DNA of 64,000 nt from Streptomyces luomodiensis (GTDB lineage Bacteria; Actinomycetota; Actinomycetes; Streptomycetales; Streptomycetaceae), in the NCBI RefSeq assembly GCF_031679605.1, contig NZ_CP117522.1, positions 2,232,001 through 2,296,000 of the forward strand. Reading direction: 5' to 3'. Made by a program: the position numbers and the translations under genes. The notes under the pieces were generated by a model. The model was not told the origin of the DNA. It made no database searches and was given only the letters and a program-made list of their open reading frames with translations. This document shows, one piece after another, positions 35,801 to 43,515 of this stretch. Numbering within the stretch: position 1 is the first letter of the stretch; each line of letters starts with the position of its first letter.

Positions 35801-36291
35801 AGCTCGCCGGGACGCCCCCGACCGAGGCGCAGCTGACCACGCTGCGCACCGAGGTCGGGTTCTACCGGAGCGTGCTCGCCGGGGGCGGGGTGGTCGCCCT
35901 GGGGACGGACCAGCCGCTGGTGCCGGTGGGCCTCCATCTGCATCTGGCCCTGCGCGCCCTGCACCGGTTCGGACTGTCGCCGCAGGAGGCGCTGCGCACG
36001 GCGACCGTCCTGCCGGCGCGGGCCTTCGGCGCCGACCGCGACCTGGGGACCCTGGAGGTCGGGAAGCTGGCCGATCTGACGGTGGTGGACGGCGATCCCT
36101 TCACGGACTTCGACACGCTGGTACGGACGGTGTCGGTGCTGCGGGGCGGGGTGCCGTACGAGCGGCGCGAGCTGGTCGGGTCCTTCCCGGGGGCCGGTGC
36201 CACGGCGGCACCGCACGGGAGGCCGGCGGAGGAGTGGCTGGAGGTGGGGCGGCGGCTGCGGCGCGATTCGTGCTGCGCGGTGGAGGGCTGA
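32884..36291 (+). CDS. Tat-exported beta-propeller/amidohydrolase fusion
   Basis: TTG start at 32884 with AGGAGGA in range. The frame is open from 32866, but that start lacks an RBS. Residues 1-45 are a Tat signal with the twin-arginine motif SRRRFLQ and an Ala-rich h-region. Residues about 60-690 contain at least nine TolB/WD40-like blades, each with a xPxWSPDGxxxAF core. After a Gly/Asp/Arg-rich linker comes an amidohydrolase domain (about 720-1110) with metal ligands in GLWDAHTHPWQ, GSHLCSPG, YGHATTATGHS and ALGTDQPLVP. A second low-complexity insert (RSAGERSAREEPTGERPNGE) interrupts the propeller near residue 340. The 1135-aa enzyme probably hydrolyses an amide or cyclic amide outside the cell; substrate unknown. 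Confidence 0.85.
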   Translation: MDTHNAPLSAHSASALSRRRFLQAAAVGTAAATTAALPLETATAASGRPVSLSFTAATNGAATLSPSGDRLIAEVQNVLWSVPRKGGEAVPLTPPELEPTRPVHSPDGELLAVCAYRGGGFHIWTLRPDGSGLRQRTDGPWDDRGPAWSPDGTRIAFASERGGDPVAGSPYRIWVLELATGELTRLTGVGGQDGPLQDGAWEDFDPAWSPDGERVLFVRGALAGTALDARTVASVRADGAGPVTVEHTDPTTGGQVMTPSLSADGHLAYLRTTAAPAASCALVVAGEPVAVTGDVQPVPPRWVSREELLLTVDGRFRVFRVFRGDSVMRVDSVIRAGAERSAGERSAREEPTGERPNGEQSVAGSPVRKGLAYEEIPFSASLPVDRPRYRVKRYDFDGGGVRPVRGLHLPALSPDGRKVAFAALNSLWVADVAGGRAPRRAVRAAPTRYLLAPTWTPDGRALVYADDRDGLLAVRRRDLASGEETLLASGGRVHPALAPDGKRLASVDMSGNLVLRDLDAGTERVLAAPMGAGGLPGRPSWSPDGRYVALCDRNRLNQRFREGYNLIRVIDTSSGTARQYAVAPHTSLSDRYDSGPVWSPDGRHMALIVESALWLLPVSADGTPDGAPRRVTDEAADHPSWSGDSRHVLYLSAGRLRLLDVASGTARTVRVPLDHRRPSPADTVVHAGRFWDGTGGDGTGGDGRGGRDGGGGRDGRKGGTVREDVDIVVRGGRIAAVTAHRAGRPAKRRVDASGHTVVPGLWDAHTHPWQYTYGGRQTALQLAYGITTAVSLGGFAYEQARLREAVAAGALAGPRLLTTGELLDGPRVAYSMGRAHRTRDGLRRSLERGAALDWDFVKTYVRAPGWIMEEAARFAHERLGVRTGSHLCSPGIQLGQDLTTHLQATQRLEYGHATTATGHSRQDVTEIYTATSDFRLIATPFTAAPLVGADPSLAEDDRVTRLMPPWDTALVRQLAGTPPTEAQLTTLRTEVGFYRSVLAGGGVVALGTDQPLVPVGLHLHLALRALHRFGLSPQEALRTATVLPARAFGADRDLGTLEVGKLADLTVVDGDPFTDFDTLVRTVSVLRGGVPYERRELVGSFPGAGATAAPHGRPAEEWLEVGRRLRRDSCCAVEG

Positions 36292-36350
36292 TGAAGCGTT
36301 GATGGAGCACCCCGCCGGGGCCGCTGGTGACGGCGTGCGGCCGTCGCACC

Positions 36351-37088
36351 TCACCGCGCCGCCGACAGCGCGGCCGTCAGGACGGCGGGGGCCTCGGCCA
36401 GCGAAGGGCCGTACCAGGTGAGGTGGCGGCCGCTGACCAGGGCCGCCGGGAGGCCGGGGAACGCCTCGGGGCCGTCGTCGGCGGTGAAGCGGTACGGCTC
36501 GTCGGGCAGCACCACCAGATCCGCGTCCCGCGCCGTCAGCTCCTGGATCGGGACGCGGGGGTAACGCTCGGGATGCGCGCTGTAGAGGTGCCGGACACCC
36601 AGCCGGGCCAGGACGTCACCGGCGAAGGTGTCCCGGCCCAGCACCATCCACGGCCGCCGCCACACCGGTACGACCGCGTGTCGCGCCGGGCCCGGGGCCC
36701 GTACGTCCGCCCAGGCGGCCTCGGCCGCGTCCAGCCAGCCGGGCCGGTCCAGTCCGCAGCCGCGCACCAGGACCCGGGCCAGCTCGGAGAACGCCTGCTC
36801 CAGCGTGCGCACTTCGGTCACCAGGACCTCGAGACCCGCGGCGCGCAGCGCGGCCAGGTCGGACGGGCGGTTCTCCTCCTCGTTGGCGATCACGAGGTCC
36901 GGTGCGAGGGCGGCGATCCGGGCGGTGTCGGGGTTCTTGGTGCCGCCGATCCGCTCCGCGGCCAGGTCGGGCGGATGGGTGCACCAGTCGGTCACCCCGG
37001 TCAGCAGCTCGGGTGCGGTGGCGGCGACGGCCTCGGTGAGCGAGGGCACGAGGGACACCACGCGCCGTACGGGGGTGCGGGGGCTCAT
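36351..37088 (-). CDS. BtuF/FecB-like helical-backbone metal receptor, cytosolic form
   Basis: This 245-aa periplasmic-binding-protein-like fold (PF01497 type) starts RRVVSLVPSLTEAVAATAPE and has GVTDWCTHPP and GGTKNPDTARIAALAPDLVI. ANEEENRPSDLAALRAAGLE and HLTWYGPSLAEAP follow. There is no signal peptide or lipobox, unlike transport-linked relatives; such cytosolic forms are widespread in Streptomyces and usually annotated as cobalamin-binding. No permease or ATPase partner is adjacent. Confidence 0.8.
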   Translation of the reverse strand: MSPRTPVRRVVSLVPSLTEAVAATAPELLTGVTDWCTHPPDLAAERIGGTKNPDTARIAALAPDLVIANEEENRPSDLAALRAAGLEVLVTEVRTLEQAFSELARVLVRGCGLDRPGWLDAAEAAWADVRAPGPARHAVVPVWRRPWMVLGRDTFAGDVLARLGVRHLYSAHPERYPRVPIQELTARDADLVVLPDEPYRFTADDGPEAFPGLPAALVSGRHLTWYGPSLAEAPAVLTAALSAAR

Positions 37089-37096
37089 CGCTCCAC

Positions 37097-37146
37097 CGTA
37101 CGGCGCCGCGGCCCGGAGCGGGTGCTCCGGGCCGCGGCGCCGTACG
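37097..37146. terminator. 23-bp perfect hairpin between BtuF-like and betaine transporter genes
   Basis: Left arm 37097-37119 (starting CGTACGGCGCCGCGG) pairs fully with 37124-37146 around loop GGGT. Transcription on the minus strand reaches it from the transporter operon, so it is the likely end of that transcript. Confidence 0.8.
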
Positions 37147-37162
37147 TACGTGGTGGTGCGGT

Positions 37163-37220
37163 GGGTCAGGACACCACCGGGTGGATCAGGACACCACCGG
37201 GTGGGTCAGGACGCCACCGG
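37163..37220. repeat. Three tandem ~20-bp repeats at the 3' end of the permease gene
   Basis: Unit GGTCAGGACACCACCGGGTG occurs almost three times. The copy nearest the gene contains the stop codon of the permease fusion, so the stop has been duplicated downstream. Confidence 0.6.
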
Positions 37221-39824
37221 CGCCATCTTGTCGACGATGCCGGGGTGGGCGTCCATCCACTTCTGGACACCCTTCTCCTCATTGCCCTTACCGGCCTCCT
37301 GGACGGCCTGTTCCAGACTCGCCAGCTCCTGGTTGGTCATGTGCCACTTCTTCAGCCACCCGTAGAACTCCGGGTACTTCTTCGGGAAGGACTTGTGGCC
37401 GAGCGAACGGATCTCGTTGTTGGCCCCGAACGCCTTCTTCGGGTCGGCGAGCCTGGTGATCTGGTACTTGCTGTACGCCCAGTGCGGGGTCCACAGGACA
37501 ACCGCGACCGGCTCGTGCTTGGCGTACGAGCGCTCCAGCTGCGCGAGCATGGCCGGCGAGGAGCCGTCGCTGACCTTGTACTCCTTGTCCAGGCCGTACG
37601 CCGGCAGCACCTTGTTCTTGAGCATCTTCATCTGACCGGTGCCCGGTTCGATGCCGATGATCCTCCCCTTGAAGGTGGACCCCTTGCCCTTCAGATCCGC
37701 CAGGGATTTCACGTCCTTGACATAGGACGGCACGGCGATATCGAGAGAGGTTTTGTCGTACCAGGGACCGATATCGACCAGATTCTCCTTGTACTTGTCC
37801 CAGTACTGTTTCTGGCCGACCGGCAGCCAGGCGTCGAATTCCACGTCGACCTGCCCGCTGCTCATCCCGGTGAACATGGAGCCGACGTCGTACTGCTTGA
37901 TCGACGGCTTGTAGCCGCGCCGCTCCAGGACGTTCTTCCACAGGTAGGTGGTGGCGACGTCCTCGTCCCAGGGGAAGTAGCCGATCTGGGGCGCGGCTCC
38001 GGCGTCCTTGCCCTTCTGCTCGGCGCCGGGCACCGGGGCGAGCTTGTTGAGCATGCCGGGGTTCTTCTTGAGCCAGGCGCGCACGCCCTCCTGCTCCTTG
38101 CCCTTACCGGCGTCCTGGATCGCGGACTCCAGGCTGGTGAGCTGCTCCTCGGTCAGCTTGAAGTTCTTCATCCACTGGGCGACCTGCGGGTTCTCCTTGG
38201 AGAAGCCCTTGCGCGCGATGGTGTCGATGTGGTCGCCCTTGCCGAAGGCGCCCTTGGTGTCCTCCAGCTTGGTGAGCTTGTACTTGTCGTACGCCCAGTG
38301 CGGGGACCACAGGGTGACCGCGATCGGCTCCTGCTTGGCGTAGGAGCGGTCCAGCTGGGAGAGCATGGCCGCGGTGGAGCCCTTGACCAGGGTGAAGTTC
38401 TTGTCCAGGCCGTAGGCCGGCATGACCTTGTCCTGCATCAGCTTCATCTCACCGGCGCCGGGCTCGATGCCGATGATCTTCCCCTTGAAGGTGGACGACT
38501 TCTTCTCGAGGTCGTCCAGGGTCTTCACGCCCTTGACGTACGAGGGCACCGCGACCTCCAGGGAGGTGGGGCCGTACCAGGAGCCGAGGTTCTCCAGCTT
38601 GCTCTTGTACTTGGACCAGTACGCGGCGTGGGTGGCCGGCAGCCAGCCGTCGGTCTGCAGGTCGATGTTGCCGGCGGCCATACCGGTCCACAGCGCGCCG
38701 ACGTCGTAGGACTGCACCTTCGGCTTGAAGCCGCGCTGCTCCAGGAGCTCCTTCCACAGGAAGGTGGAGGCGACGCCCTCGTCCCAGTTGATGTAGCCGA
38801 GGTTGACCGACTGGCCCTTGCCGACGTTGGCGGAGACCTTGGCGCCGTCCTCGTCGCCGGAGAAGATCTGCATCCCGCCGGCGACCAGCGCCAGGACGAC
38901 GACGCCGACCATGGCGACGGAGGTCGCGGGGCGCCAGCGCAGCACCTTGAGGCCGCTGACCGCCCTGGCCTGCTCCTTGGCCAGCGCACGGCGGGCCAGC
39001 GGGGAGACGCGCTGATTGAGCGCGCTGGTCATCCGGTCCAGGTACATGGCCAGGATGACCACCGCGATACCGCCCTCGAAGCCCATGGCGACGTCGACGG
39101 AGCTGATCGCCTGGAAGACGGTGGAGCCCAGGCCCTCGGCGCCGACCATGCCGGCGATGACGACCATGGACAGCGCCAGCATGATCACCTGGTTGACGCC
39201 CGCCATGATGGTGGGCAGGGCCAGCGGCAGCTGGACGCGCAGCAGGGTGCGGCGCGGATGGGTGCCGAAGGCGTCGGCCGCCTCGACCAGCTCCGCATCC
39301 ACCTGGCGGATGCCCAGTTCCGTCATGCGGACGCCCGGGGGCATCGAGAAGATGACGGTGGCGACGACGCCGGGGACCACCCCGAGGCCGAAGAAGAAGA
39401 TGCCGGGGATCAGGTAGACGAAGGCGGGCATCGTCTGCATGAAGTCCAGCACCGGGCGGATCACGGCGCTCACCGCGCGGTTGCGCGAGGCCCAGATGCC
39501 CAGCGGCACCGCGAGCACGATGGTGATCACACCGGCGACCAGCACCAGTGCGAGCGTGTTCATCGCCTCGCCCCACAACTCGATCGAGTCGATGACCGCG
39601 AATCCCACGAAGGCGAGCACGGCGGGCAGCAGCCCGCGCAGCCACCAGGCGAGCAGCGCGAGGATGCCCGCGAGCAGCAGCGGCTCGGGGGCGCTGAGCA
39701 CGCTGTTCACCGCGTCGTACATGCCCTGGACGACGGTGGAGATGAAGTCGAAGAGCCAGCTCAGATTGTCTCGGAGCCAGTTGACGCCGGAGTTGATCCA
39801 GTCGCCGAGCTGAAGCCTAGGCAC
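37206..39824 (-). CDS. Glycine betaine/proline ABC transporter permease fused to two substrate-binding domains
   Basis: The 872-aa protein begins with a ProW/OpuAB permease with about six TM helices (residues 20-290; EAA-type motif GVRMTELGIRQVDAELVEAA). A further TM anchor (SVAMVGVVVLALVAGGMQIF) follows, then two tandem OpuAC-type binding domains (about 335-595 and 610-865). The tandem domains share motifs such as LGYINWDEGVASTFLWKELL versus IGYFPWDEDVATTYLWKNVL, GAGEMKLM versus GTGQMKML, and SPHWAYDKYK versus TPHWAYSKYQ. The domains face outside and should bind glycine betaine or a related osmolyte. The gene overlaps the ATPase gene by 8 bases. Permease-binding-protein fusions are known in this family; a double receptor is less usual. 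Confidence 0.9.
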   Translation of the reverse strand: MPRLQLGDWINSGVNWLRDNLSWLFDFISTVVQGMYDAVNSVLSAPEPLLLAGILALLAWWLRGLLPAVLAFVGFAVIDSIELWGEAMNTLALVLVAGVITIVLAVPLGIWASRNRAVSAVIRPVLDFMQTMPAFVYLIPGIFFFGLGVVPGVVATVIFSMPPGVRMTELGIRQVDAELVEAADAFGTHPRRTLLRVQLPLALPTIMAGVNQVIMLALSMVVIAGMVGAEGLGSTVFQAISSVDVAMGFEGGIAVVILAMYLDRMTSALNQRVSPLARRALAKEQARAVSGLKVLRWRPATSVAMVGVVVLALVAGGMQIFSGDEDGAKVSANVGKGQSVNLGYINWDEGVASTFLWKELLEQRGFKPKVQSYDVGALWTGMAAGNIDLQTDGWLPATHAAYWSKYKSKLENLGSWYGPTSLEVAVPSYVKGVKTLDDLEKKSSTFKGKIIGIEPGAGEMKLMQDKVMPAYGLDKNFTLVKGSTAAMLSQLDRSYAKQEPIAVTLWSPHWAYDKYKLTKLEDTKGAFGKGDHIDTIARKGFSKENPQVAQWMKNFKLTEEQLTSLESAIQDAGKGKEQEGVRAWLKKNPGMLNKLAPVPGAEQKGKDAGAAPQIGYFPWDEDVATTYLWKNVLERRGYKPSIKQYDVGSMFTGMSSGQVDVEFDAWLPVGQKQYWDKYKENLVDIGPWYDKTSLDIAVPSYVKDVKSLADLKGKGSTFKGRIIGIEPGTGQMKMLKNKVLPAYGLDKEYKVSDGSSPAMLAQLERSYAKHEPVAVVLWTPHWAYSKYQITRLADPKKAFGANNEIRSLGHKSFPKKYPEFYGWLKKWHMTNQELASLEQAVQEAGKGNEEKGVQKWMDAHPGIVDKMAPVAS

Positions 39825-40965
39825 CGGTGATCACCTTCTTCGCGGCCTGGGGCACGTCCGGCCCGCCGCCACCCGGTGGCATCACCCCGTCGGGTCCGGG
39901 GTCCGGATCGCCGAGGACGGCGAGCAGCCGGGCGCGGGTGACCACGCCCACGAGCCCGCCGTCGTCGCCCGTGACGGCGACCGCGACGCCACTGCGCGAG
40001 CAGGGCCCGAACAGCTCGATGATCGGGGTGTCCGTGGTGACGGTGGCGGGGGCGGCCGCCAGCACGTCCTGCTCGGTACGGAGCGCGGTGCCGTCGTCGG
40101 TCTCGGTGCCCAGCGCCTCACTCGGCTCGGCCATGATCGCGCCGGCGGTGAGCACCCGGCTGCGGTCGACGTCCTGGGTGAAGGAGGCGACGTAGTCGTT
40201 GGCCGGGGTGACCAGGATGTCCTCGGCGGTGCCTATCTGGACGATCCGGCCGTCGCGCATCACGGCGATGTGGTCGCCGAGCCGCATGGCCTCGTTCAGA
40301 TCGTGGGTGATGAAGACGATGGTTTTCTTGAGCCGCTTCTGCAGCTGGAGCAGCTGGTCCTGCATATCGCGGCGGATCAGCGGGTCGAGGGCGCTGAAGG
40401 ACTCGTCCATCAGCAGCAGATCGGCGTCGGTGGCCAGCGCGCGGGCGAGGCCGACGCGCTGCTGCATACCGCCGGAGAGCTCATCGGGCCAGGACTTCTC
40501 CCAGCCCGCCAGGCCCACCAGCTCCAGCGCCTCGGTGGCGCGCCGGACGCGCTCCTCGCGGGGCACGCCCTGCACCTCGAGGCCGTACGCGGCGTTCTCC
40601 AGCACGCTGCGGTGCGGGAAGAGGGCGAAGTGCTGGAAGACCATGCTGATCTTGTGGGAGCGCACCTGGCGCAGATCCCTGGGGCTGAGTGCGGTCAGGT
40701 CGTCGTCGTCGAAGAGGACGCGTCCCGCGGTCGGCTCCAGCAGCCCGTTCAGCATGCGCAGCAGGGTGGACTTACCGGATCCGGACAGGCCCATGACGAC
40801 GAAGATCTGCCCCTCGTCAACGGCGAAGGAGGCATCGATGACCGCTGCTGTCGTACCGTTCGCGCGAAGCTCGTCGCGGTCCGCGCCGCCCTCGAGCTTC
40901 GACACCGCCTCGTCAGATCTTCTGCCGAATACCTTGTACAGGCCCTCGGCTCGCAGTTTGGCCAC
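39817..40965 (-). CDS. Glycine betaine/proline ABC transporter ATP-binding protein
   Basis: The 382-aa ProV/OpuAA-type ATPase has Walker A GLSGSGKST, Q-loop FQHFALFPHRS, signature ELSGGMQQRVG, Walker B DLLLMDESFSALDPL and H-loop FITHDLNEAM. The C-terminal ~110 residues are a CBS-like regulatory region (QDVLAAAPATVTTDTPIIEL), as in osmoregulated transporters where it senses ionic strength. GTG start at 40965 with GAGAGG upstream. First gene of the operon with the permease fusion; the leader contains an intrinsic terminator (see 40986-41020). Confidence 0.93.
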   Translation of the reverse strand: MAKLRAEGLYKVFGRRSDEAVSKLEGGADRDELRANGTTAAVIDASFAVDEGQIFVVMGLSGSGKSTLLRMLNGLLEPTAGRVLFDDDDLTALSPRDLRQVRSHKISMVFQHFALFPHRSVLENAAYGLEVQGVPREERVRRATEALELVGLAGWEKSWPDELSGGMQQRVGLARALATDADLLLMDESFSALDPLIRRDMQDQLLQLQKRLKKTIVFITHDLNEAMRLGDHIAVMRDGRIVQIGTAEDILVTPANDYVASFTQDVDRSRVLTAGAIMAEPSEALGTETDDGTALRTEQDVLAAAPATVTTDTPIIELFGPCSRSGVAVAVTGDDGGLVGVVTRARLLAVLGDPDPGPDGVMPPGGGGPDVPQAAKKVITGA

Positions 40966-40985
40966 GTGTACCTCTCAAATCGCAC

Positions 40986-41020
40986 CAAAAAACGACCCGC
41001 CACCCCCGCCGGCGGGTCGT
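40986..41020 (-). promoter_or_regulatory. Intrinsic terminator (attenuator) in the leader of the betaine transporter operon
   Basis: On the minus strand ACGACCCGCC pairs with GGCGGGTCGT (41020-40992) and is followed at once by TTTTTT (about 40991-40986). It lies 20-55 bases upstream of the GTG start. Flanking CGCACC and GGTGCG can pair and would compete with or extend the structure. A terminator between a promoter and its gene implies conditional read-through. Confidence 0.65.
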
Positions 41021-41171
41021 GGAGCGGTGCGGTATCCGACCGCGGGCCGCCGCAATAGTTGAATTACTGAACGGGTCCGCTCCGGACGCGCGCCTGCCCC
41101 GATCGTTGTGGCGCAAACTAAAGAGTGACCCAGTTCACATTATCGCTTTATTGCCGTCAGTGGGGTAAGGC

Positions 41172-42110
41172 ATGATCGGGGACGTGACGCGACGCCTGAT
41201 GCTCCTCGACACCGCCTCCCTCTACTTCCGGGCCTACTTCGGTGTGCCGGATTCGGTCCGGGCCCCCGACGGCACCCCGGTGAACGCCGTGCGCGGGCTG
41301 CTCGACTTCATCGCCCGGCTGGTCCAGGACCACCGCCCGGACGACCTGGTGGCCTGCATGGACTTCGACTGGCGCCCGGCCTGGCGGGTCGAGCTGATCC
41401 CCACGTACAAGGCCCACCGGGTCGCCGAGGAGGCCCCGGCGGGGGCGGGGGTGGACGTGGAGGAGGTGCCGGATACGCTCTCCCCGCAGGTCCCGGTGAT
41501 CGACGAGGTGCTCGACGCGGTCGGCATCGCCCGGGTGGGCGCCGCGGGCTACGAGGCCGACGATGTGATCGGCACGCTCACCGGACGGGCGGCCGGTCCG
41601 GTCGACATCGTCACCGGCGACCGCGACCTGTTCCAGCTGGTGGACGACGAGCGCGGGGCGCGGGTGCTCTACCCCGTCAAGGGCGTGGGCACCCTGCTCC
41701 TGGTCGACGAGTCCTACGTGCGCGAGAAGTACGGGGTGGCCGGCTCGGGGTACGCGGATCTGGCGCTGCTGCGCGGCGACCCCAGCGACGGACTGCCGGG
41801 CGTGCCCGGGATCGGCGAGAAGACCGCCGCCAAGCTGCTGGCCGCCCATGGCGATCTGGCCGGGATCATGGCCGCCGTCGACGATCCCACCGCCAAGCTG
41901 ACCCCCACCCAGCGCAAGCGGCTGGCCGAGGCGCGGGCGTATGTCGAGGTCGCCCCGAGGGTGGTGCGGGTCGCCCCGGACGTGGCCCTGCCGGCCTTCG
42001 ACCCGGCGCTCCCGCGGTCCCCGCGCGACCCCGCGGCCGTGGCGGCGCTGGCGGAGCGCTGGGGCTTGGGCGGATCTTTGCGCAGGCTTCTTTCCACTCT
42101 CGAGGGATGA
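41172..42110 (+). CDS. 5'-3' exonuclease (FEN/PIN-like)
   Basis: The 312-aa protein is similar to the N-terminal nuclease domain of DNA polymerase I. Acidic metal ligands appear in MLLDTASLYFRAYFG, VACMDFDWRPAWR, GYEADDVIGTL and DIVTGDRDLFQLV. The helix-hairpin-helix is GLPGVPGIGEKTAAKLLAAH. It lacks the arginine-rich arch of some relatives but otherwise is full length for stand-alone actinobacterial exonucleases. Start ATG 41172 (GGGG six bases upstream), with GTG 41184 as an alternative. Divergent from the betaine transporter operon. Confidence 0.9.
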   Translation: MIGDVTRRLMLLDTASLYFRAYFGVPDSVRAPDGTPVNAVRGLLDFIARLVQDHRPDDLVACMDFDWRPAWRVELIPTYKAHRVAEEAPAGAGVDVEEVPDTLSPQVPVIDEVLDAVGIARVGAAGYEADDVIGTLTGRAAGPVDIVTGDRDLFQLVDDERGARVLYPVKGVGTLLLVDESYVREKYGVAGSGYADLALLRGDPSDGLPGVPGIGEKTAAKLLAAHGDLAGIMAAVDDPTAKLTPTQRKRLAEARAYVEVAPRVVRVAPDVALPAFDPALPRSPRDPAAVAALAERWGLGGSLRRLLSTLEG

Positions 42111-42114
42111 GCTG

Positions 42115-42133
42115 TTAGGTTAGGTAACCCTAA
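42115..42133. promoter_or_regulatory. Iron box (DmdR1/IdeR-type operator)
   Basis: TTAGGTTAGGTAACCCTAA matches the 19-bp consensus of DmdR/IdeR repressors. It lies 25 bases upstream of the siderophore-interacting protein start, so that gene should be repressed when iron is plentiful. Confidence 0.85.
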
Positions 42134-42157
42134 CTCTTTTTGATCAGGGAGGCCGCC

Positions 42158-43045
42158 ATGGCAGACCGTCCGGCCCGCAGGACGCGCACGCCGCACCGCG
42201 CACAGGTGGTGCGCACCGACCGGCTCACCCCGCATATGGTGCGGGTCGTCCTGGGCGGCGACGGCCTCGCCGAGTTCCACGCGGGCGAGTGGACCGACCA
42301 CTACATCAAGCTGCTCTTCCCGTCCGGGGGCGCCACCTACCCCGAGCCGTTCGACCTGGAGAAGATCCGCGCCGACTTCCCCCGCGACCAGTGGCCGGTC
42401 ACCCGTACGTACACGGTACGGGCCTGGGATCCGGCGGCCCGCGAGCTGACCGTGGACTTCGTGACCCACGGCGACCAGGGGCTCGCCGGACCGTGGGCCG
42501 CCCGGGTCCAGCCGGGCGAGGAGATCTACTTCATGGGGCCGGGCGGCGCCTACGCCCCCAGCGCCGAGGCCGACTGGCATCTGCTCGCGGGCGACGAGAG
42601 CGCACTGCCCGCCATCGCCACCGCGCTGGAGCGGCTCACCGCCACCGCGCCCGGTACGGACGGCGCGGCCCAGCCGCCGGTGCACGTCTTCATCGAGGTC
42701 GCGGACGAGAAGGACGAGCTGAAGCTCACCGTGCCGGACGGAGCCGAGGTGAGCTGGCTGCACCGGGGCGGCGCACCGGTCGGCGAGGCGCTGGTGGCGG
42801 CCGTCCAGGGGCTGGAGTTCCCGGCCGGCCAGGTGCACGCCTTCGTCCACGGCGAGGCGGGCTTCGTGAAGGAGATCCGCCGCCATCTGCGCGTCGAGCG
42901 GCAGATCCCGCGCGAGTGGCTGTCCATCTCCGGCTACTGGCGGCGCGGCCATGACGAGGACGGCTGGCAGGCGTCGAAGCGGGAGTGGAACCGGCAGGTC
43001 GAGGCCGAGCAGGAGGGGGCGGGCTCCGACGAGGCCGCGGCGTAG
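42158..43045 (+). CDS. Siderophore-interacting protein (FAD-dependent ferric-siderophore reductase)
   Basis: The 295-aa ViuB/YqjH-type flavoprotein is thought to release iron from imported ferric siderophores by reduction in the cytoplasm. It has FAD-binding RTYTVRAWDPAARELTVDF and GPGGAYAP, the NAD(P)H-domain start WHLLAGDESALPAIATALER, and the C-terminal SISGYWRRGHDEDGW motif typical of the family. Start ATG 42158 has GGGAGG seven bases upstream. Single-gene transcript under the iron box at 42115, ending at the terminator at 43075. Confidence 0.92.
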   Translation: MADRPARRTRTPHRAQVVRTDRLTPHMVRVVLGGDGLAEFHAGEWTDHYIKLLFPSGGATYPEPFDLEKIRADFPRDQWPVTRTYTVRAWDPAARELTVDFVTHGDQGLAGPWAARVQPGEEIYFMGPGGAYAPSAEADWHLLAGDESALPAIATALERLTATAPGTDGAAQPPVHVFIEVADEKDELKLTVPDGAEVSWLHRGGAPVGEALVAAVQGLEFPAGQVHAFVHGEAGFVKEIRRHLRVERQIPREWLSISGYWRRGHDEDGWQASKREWNRQVEAEQEGAGSDEAAA

Positions 43046-43074
43046 CACACCGCACCGGCGCTGACGCGTACGAC

Positions 43075-43112
43075 GGGCGGGTGGACGGCTGATGCCGTCC
43101 ACCCGCCCTTTT
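43075..43112 (+). terminator. Intrinsic terminator of the siderophore-interacting protein gene
   Basis: 15-bp perfect stem (43075-43089 with 43094-43108, loop TGAT) followed by TTTT. Confidence 0.9.
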
Positions 43113-43515
43113 GCGTCCCCACGCACCCACGCACCCACTGGGCCGCGCACCCACCCGCGCACTCGCACGCTCGCGCGTTCGCGGTCCCGAGGAGCGCACA
43201 ACGGTAGGTATTACGGCGCCCAGAGTTTTTAACCCTACTTACACATAAACGCCTCGATGCACCAATTGCACCTGTCGCATCCTTCACCCGATCGCTTAAA
43301 TCGGTGACAGCGAGATTGACGGCGCCCCGTGCTCTGGCGCCGAGTCGCTTCCCATCGAACGACCCGCCCCCAGGTGCCGGCCCCGAGGCAACGGGTCTTT
43401 CACGCGCCCTTCCCCGCCCCGCCGGGGCCTCCCACGCGGTCGCGGGCCGCCTCAGCCATTGGCTCGCCGCCCGTGCGCATCCCCGGCGGACCGGTACGAC
43501 CGAAGGAGAACGATC
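43113..43515 (+). other. AT-rich upstream region of the IPT/TIG genes
   Basis: No gene. The part around 43200-43300 is unusually AT-rich for this window (AGTTTTTAACCC, ACACATAAACG) and probably contains the promoter of the 43516 gene. Confidence 0.5.

Noticed and set aside
36327..39830. 1167-aa open frame on the plus strand
   Set aside because: Antisense shadow of the permease-binding-protein fusion and BtuF-like gene, with low-complexity Gly/Arg/His content and no domains.
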